The notes under the pieces: generated by a model
Seen by the model: only the letters and a program-made list of their open reading frames with translations
Told to the model about the DNA's origin: nothing
Database searches by the model: none
Origin: Acidobacteriota bacterium
GTDB taxonomy: Bacteria; Acidobacteriota; UBA6911; JACQSX01
Reading direction: 5' to 3'
Assembly: GCA_016199665.1 (NCBI GenBank)
Contig: JACQGG010000190.1
Coordinates: forward strand, 1 to 10,481
Length of the DNA: 10,481 nucleotides
Program-made: the position numbers and the translations under genes
Part shown: piece by piece, positions 7,345-10,481 of the stretch
How the letters are laid out: every line of letters begins with the position of its first letter
Numbering within the stretch: position 1 is the stretch's first letter

Positions 7345-7910
7345 TCTATTTTTCCCAGTTCGCTATTCAGGCGTTGTTTGTACGGGTCTTCGGCGGCCGG
7401 AGACGCGGGCGCAGCGCTCGCTTTTCTTAAGACCGCTTCCCTGCGGTCCAGATCTGACTGCCAGTTCCGAATCTTGCCAATCAGGAAAACACCGCCAATC
7501 AAGATTCCTGCAAAAGGAAGAATCCAGGCGATAAGGTTAAAGCCCTTCTTGGGCGGCGAGGCCAGCGCGACCAGACCGCTGGCGTTAACGTAGTGGGCAA
7601 AGATCTCATCCACCGTCTTGCCCTGGCTCAGCATCGTCTCGACCTCCCGGATGGTCGCGTCGGCCACGCCGCAGCCGCAAACGGAAACCGTCTTGTTTCC
7701 ACAGCCGCAAAGGCATACCAGATTGGAAGTGATCTCTTGCACCTGCTCTTTGGTGACCGGCTTGCCCGGCGCGGCGGCCGGTAGCGATCCGACGGACAGG
7801 GAAAGACAAAGCGCCAGAAATACCAGGCCCCCAGCGACCTCCGGGCCGGGGCGGTGAAAGAGCCGCACGACCGCCAGAGGGAGGCATCCCGACCTCCTGC
7901 TAGGCTGCAT
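7341..7910 (-). CDS. ccmH: CcmH-family protein with unusual five-cysteine cluster
   Basis: A 189-residue protein of the CcmH/NrfF/CycL family, which keeps the cysteines of apocytochrome c reduced before haem attachment. Layout: an N-terminal hydrophobic signal/anchor (about 25-46, ending LPAAA), the periplasmic three-helix domain (about 50-118) and a C-terminal membrane helix (about 124-145) with a charged cytoplasmic tail. The domain keeps the family pattern EITSNLVC...DATIREVETMLSQGKTVDEIFAHYV, but the usual LRCxxCQ is replaced by CLCGCGNKTVSVCGC with Cys66, 68, 70, 78 and 80. The ATG at 7910 overlaps ccmF by 11 bases. The start is uncertain: the N-terminus is long and Arg-rich before the hydrophobic core, and the best ribosome binding site nearby (AGGAGG, 7898-7893) serves an ATG at 7887 in another frame. 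Confidence 0.88.
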   Translation of the reverse strand: MQPSRRSGCLPLAVVRLFHRPGPEVAGGLVFLALCLSLSVGSLPAAAPGKPVTKEQVQEITSNLVCLCGCGNKTVSVCGCGVADATIREVETMLSQGKTVDEIFAHYVNASGLVALASPPKKGFNLIAWILPFAGILIGGVFLIGKIRNWQSDLDRREAVLRKASAAPASPAAEDPYKQRLNSELGKID

Positions 7911-9906
7911 GGCGAACTTCCTGACGCATGGTCCGGGCCAACGCTCTTCGCTGGCGGTTCGGCATCATCACAAACAGAGTTCCCAACGCCATCACAAAGC
8001 CGCCAAACCAGATCCAACTGACTAAGGGATTGATATAGATCTTGAAAGTCGCCGCACCTTTGTCATCCCACCCGACCAGGACAATATAAAAGTCCTCATC
8101 AAATTGAGACAGAATGTCGACTTCCGTCTGGGGCTGCTCCCCCTTGAAGTGGAAGTGCTTTTCCGGCCTCATGGTCGCAAGTTTCTTGCCATTCCTGAAG
8201 AGGTCCACCCTGGCCAGGGAGACCTCTTTGTTCACTTCCCGCCGCTGGCCAAAGCTCTGAAATGTAAATGAGTAATTCTTAAACCGGGCCGTTTCGCCCT
8301 GCCGCATCACAAAATCCTGCTCCATCCGGAAAAAGGATGACCCGATGATTCCGACAAACACGAGAACCACTCCGGCGTGGATGATGAATCCGCCGTAGCG
8401 CCGTTTGTTGGTCGCCACCAGCAGGTAAAGGGCGCGCAACCAGGACTCGCCCTGCTCACTCTCCGCCCTGGCCGCCTGCCGGGCGCGCGTTCCCTTCCAG
8501 AATTCCCATACGACGGTCGCCAGCACGAACACCGATGCGGCGAAAAACAGCAGCGGCATCGGCTGCATCACGCCGAACACCATGGCTGCCGGAATAGTCG
8601 CGATGCCGGCAATCAAAGGATAAAGAAAGTTGCGATTGAAATTCTTTACGCTTGCCTTGCGCCACGCAATCAGAGGACAAACTCCGGTCAGTGCCAGGAG
8701 GGCAAACGCCACCGGAAGCGTGACGTTATTGAAGAAGGGAATCGACACGGAGACTTTGACTCCGCGCACCGCTTCCGACACGATGGGAAACACGGTGCCC
8801 CAAAATACGGCGAAGGCAATCCCCAGAAACAGCAGGTTGTTAAAAAGAAACGAACTCTCACGGGAGAAAAATGCGGTAAGCCGCTGTTCCGGCTCAAGCT
8901 GGCGGTTCTGCAGCCGGCGGAACAGAAAGTAGAAGGAAATCCCCAGCGAGCCGCCGATGAAAGCGACAAAGAAACTCCCGATGTTGGACTGGGCAAAAGA
9001 ATGCACCGAAGAGACCACGCCGCTGCGCGTCAGGAACGTTCCGAACAGGCACATTTCAAAAGTCAGGATGATCAGCACCAGATTCCAGACCTTCAGCATT
9101 CCCTTCTTCTCCTGGACCATCACCGAGTGGAGAAATGCGGTCCCCAGGAGCCAGGGCATGAAGCTGGCGTTCTCAACCGGATCCCAAGCCCAATACCCGC
9201 CCCACCCCAGCTCCAGGTAGGCCCAATGGGCCCCCATAAAGATCCCCATAGTCAGGAAGAGCCATGCGACCAGGGTCCACCGCCGGGTCGTCTTAATCCA
9301 GACCGGGTTCAGATTGTTGCTGACCAGAGCGGCCACGCCGAATGCAAAGGGAACGGTGAAACCGACAAAGCCAAGATACAAGTGCGGCGGATGAACAACC
9401 ATCCAGTAGTTCTGCAGTAGCGGATTCAGACCCGTCCCGTCCGCAGGGCGAGCGGCGCCCAGGGTGGCGAAGGGGGGCGCTACAAAAGTGAGAACTGCAA
9501 GGAAAAAAGACTGCACGACGGCCAGCGCCGCGCATACGTAGGGCATCAATTCCCTGTTCTTTGCCTGGTTCTGAAAGACAACGACGACGGTAAACACCGA
9601 CAGCAGGAGCGTCCAGAAAAGCAACGAGCCCGTCTGACCTCCCCAGAAGGCGGTGACTTTGTAATGAAGCGGCAGATCCAGGCTGGTGTAGCTGGCAACG
9701 TACTCATTGTTGAAATCGCTGTGGATCAGCAGCGAGATTAGCGATGCCGAGGCCAGCGCGATCAGCACAAAAGAGCCGATCAGTGCGTTTTCGCCGCTCT
9801 GTGCCAGCACCGGATCGGCTCTCTTTCCAGCCAGCGCGCTGACAAGAAATGCGTAAGCCGCGACTACCAATGCCGCAGTCACGCAGTAAAAGCCAAATTC
9901 ATTCAT
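7900..9906 (-). CDS. ccmF: Cytochrome c haem lyase subunit CcmF
   Basis: A 668-residue polytopic membrane protein, normal length for CcmF. It takes haem from CcmE and ligates it to the CxxCH of apocytochromes with CcmH/I. Family features: His172 in VVHPPHLYLGF, the WWD domain from about 228 to 246 (WAYLELGWGGYWAWDPVEN), His260 in AFLHSVM, His302 in VSSVHSFAQ, and His510 in YGGFIIHAGVVLVFVG. They correspond to E. coli His173, His261, His303 and His491, the haem ligands at the WWD site and the internal b-type haem. A large periplasmic part (about 525-625) precedes the last helix. His175 is an extra histidine in the HPP loop. The ATG overlaps the ccmE TGA as ATGA (9906-9903). The C-terminal Arg-rich tail overlaps ccmH by 11 bases. 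Confidence 0.97.
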   Translation of the reverse strand: MNEFGFYCVTAALVVAAYAFLVSALAGKRADPVLAQSGENALIGSFVLIALASASLISLLIHSDFNNEYVASYTSLDLPLHYKVTAFWGGQTGSLLFWTLLLSVFTVVVVFQNQAKNRELMPYVCAALAVVQSFFLAVLTFVAPPFATLGAARPADGTGLNPLLQNYWMVVHPPHLYLGFVGFTVPFAFGVAALVSNNLNPVWIKTTRRWTLVAWLFLTMGIFMGAHWAYLELGWGGYWAWDPVENASFMPWLLGTAFLHSVMVQEKKGMLKVWNLVLIILTFEMCLFGTFLTRSGVVSSVHSFAQSNIGSFFVAFIGGSLGISFYFLFRRLQNRQLEPEQRLTAFFSRESSFLFNNLLFLGIAFAVFWGTVFPIVSEAVRGVKVSVSIPFFNNVTLPVAFALLALTGVCPLIAWRKASVKNFNRNFLYPLIAGIATIPAAMVFGVMQPMPLLFFAASVFVLATVVWEFWKGTRARQAARAESEQGESWLRALYLLVATNKRRYGGFIIHAGVVLVFVGIIGSSFFRMEQDFVMRQGETARFKNYSFTFQSFGQRREVNKEVSLARVDLFRNGKKLATMRPEKHFHFKGEQPQTEVDILSQFDEDFYIVLVGWDDKGAATFKIYINPLVSWIWFGGFVMALGTLFVMMPNRQRRALARTMRQEVRHAA

Positions 9907-10370
9907 GGACGGCTCTTGGCTTCCTGGGGGCCGGACTGAATCCCGTACTTCTCCTGGTGCTGCCGCCCCACTTCGGTGTCGTACTGACCTTCATATTTTG
10001 AAGGACACTTGGCGAGCAGGGTGTGAGCCCGGAAGGCGCTGCGGTCCGCGTTGAGTTTCCCTTCCACAACCACTTCCGAATCATCCTTAAAAGTGTCGGG
10101 AACGATGCCGGTATAGCGAACCGGCATCCTTGAATTGCTTTCCGCCATCGTAAACTCGACCGACATTGTTGCCGGATCTCGCCGGATGCTTCCCGGAACA
10201 ACCTTGCCGCTGACACGAACCCCTTCCGTGCTGGCAGCGGGCTGAGCCATCAGTTCGGAAAGTTTGTAGTAGTAGACGGTTGTCTGGCTGATACCGCTAA
10301 TCATGAGATAGGAGATTGCAGCGATGACGATCGTTCCGGCGACAATCAGTTTGATCCGTCCCTTACCCAT
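9903..10370 (-). CDS. ccmE: Haem chaperone CcmE, CxxxY-type variant
   Basis: A 155-residue protein: one N-terminal membrane anchor (about 7-25) and a periplasmic OB-fold barrel (about 30-115) followed by a flexible charged tail. CcmE receives haem covalently from CcmC and carries it to CcmF. Normal CcmE has the haem-binding HxxxY motif (His130 and Tyr134 in E. coli). Here the motif region reads LLAKCPSKYEG: Cys122 and Tyr126, so the ligand is Cys (TGT at 10007-10005). Other CcmE marks are conserved: VRVSGKVVPGSI, VRYTGIVPDTFKD, VVVEGKL. The start at 10370 is favoured by AGGAGG 9 bases upstream, by the promoter, and by the family length; an extension to 10463 would run through the promoter. 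It is the first gene of the cluster. Confidence 0.95.
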   Translation of the reverse strand: MGKGRIKLIVAGTIVIAAISYLMISGISQTTVYYYKLSELMAQPAASTEGVRVSGKVVPGSIRRDPATMSVEFTMAESNSRMPVRYTGIVPDTFKDDSEVVVEGKLNADRSAFRAHTLLAKCPSKYEGQYDTEVGRQHQEKYGIQSGPQEAKSRP

Positions 10371-10379
10371 GAGTGTTCC

Positions 10380-10385
10380 CCTCCT
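10380..10385 (-). promoter_or_regulatory. Ribosome binding site of ccmE
   Basis: AGGAGG, continuing into GG, ends 9 bases before the ccmE ATG at 10370. It is the strongest Shine-Dalgarno match in the window that serves a called gene, and it decides the ccmE start. Confidence 0.8.
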
Positions 10386-10401
10386 GACCGGTGGTACTCC
10401 A

Positions 10402-10430
10402 ATTCTAGCAAACCTGGCCGATCCAGACAA
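10402..10430 (-). promoter_or_regulatory. Sigma70-type promoter of the ccm operon
   Basis: On the - strand TTGTCT (10430-10425) and TAGAAT (10407-10402) are separated by exactly 17 bases. TAGAAT matches the -10 consensus at 5 of 6 and is preceded by TGC, an extended -10. The -35 matches 4 of 6. Transcription would start near 10395, leaving a short leader of about 25 bases that contains the ccmE ribosome binding site. Confidence 0.65.
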
Positions 10431-10481
10431 ATCCGTCTGCCGCCATGTCGGCCGCCAATTCACGCCTTGCTGCGGCCGGAG

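Noticed and set aside
7606..7887. 93-codon gene starting at the strong AGGAGG/ATG at 7887
   Set aside because: The product is Gly/Arg/Pro-rich without structure and overlaps the CcmH domain in another frame. Kept as a finding about the start signal, not as a gene.
8377..9420. 347-codon open frame on the + strand opposite ccmF
   Set aside because: Composition is Gln/His/Arg/Gly-rich without domain pattern, typical of the antisense of a GC-rich membrane protein gene. ccmF is fully supported on the other strand.
10445..10481. Start of a divergent + strand gene at ATG 10445, or the end of a gene upstream of ccmE on the - strand
   Set aside because: Only a dozen codons are visible. Open frames exist on both strands and neither has supporting signals within the window.

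Overview
The window is a compact, bacterial, roughly 58-60% GC stretch with two energy-metabolism gene blocks pointing towards each other. Inference on origin: a Gram-negative bacterium that uses the System I (Ccm) route for c-type cytochromes. Gene content, the short coiled-coil hypothetical protein and the intergenic CGCnGAG/CGCAAAG repeats fit an acidobacterium-like lineage, but nothing in the sequence proves the phylum.

Region 1-3541 (+ strand) is the end of a nuo operon for the proton-pumping NADH:quinone oxidoreductase (complex I): the C-terminal part of nuoL, then complete nuoM and nuoN, packed with a 1-base overlap and a 2-base gap. The charged residues that carry proton transfer through the membrane arm are present in NuoM and NuoN. 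Region 3542-3685 is a spacer with a hairpin and an eroded repeat, leading to greA (3686-4159), a transcript-cleavage factor. greA converges with a small coiled-coil gene on the - strand (4166-4483), with 6 bases between their stops.

Region 4639-10370 (- strand) is a cytochrome c maturation cluster. In transcription order it is ccmE, ccmF, ccmH, a short ccmI-like gene, a 257-base gap, then ccmA, ccmB, ccmC and a ccmD-like gene. Most junctions overlap by 4 bases (ATGA, GTGA, TTGA), so translation is probably coupled. An extended -10 promoter and a good ribosome binding site lie before ccmE. CcmA and CcmB, with CcmC and CcmD, load haem onto CcmE. CcmF then passes it to apocytochromes whose cysteines are kept reduced by CcmH-type proteins. 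No ccmG is seen here.

The system looks non-standard. CcmE has Cys (CPSKY) where the haem-binding His of the HxxxY motif normally sits. CcmH has a five-cysteine cluster in place of the usual CxxC. CcmI is reduced to its membrane/coiled-coil head with no TPR domain. The ccmA start codon sits in the loop of a perfect 11-bp inverted repeat. The gap before ccmA and the spacer before greA share a related intergenic repeat. No tRNA, rRNA, CRISPR array or insertion sequence was found.
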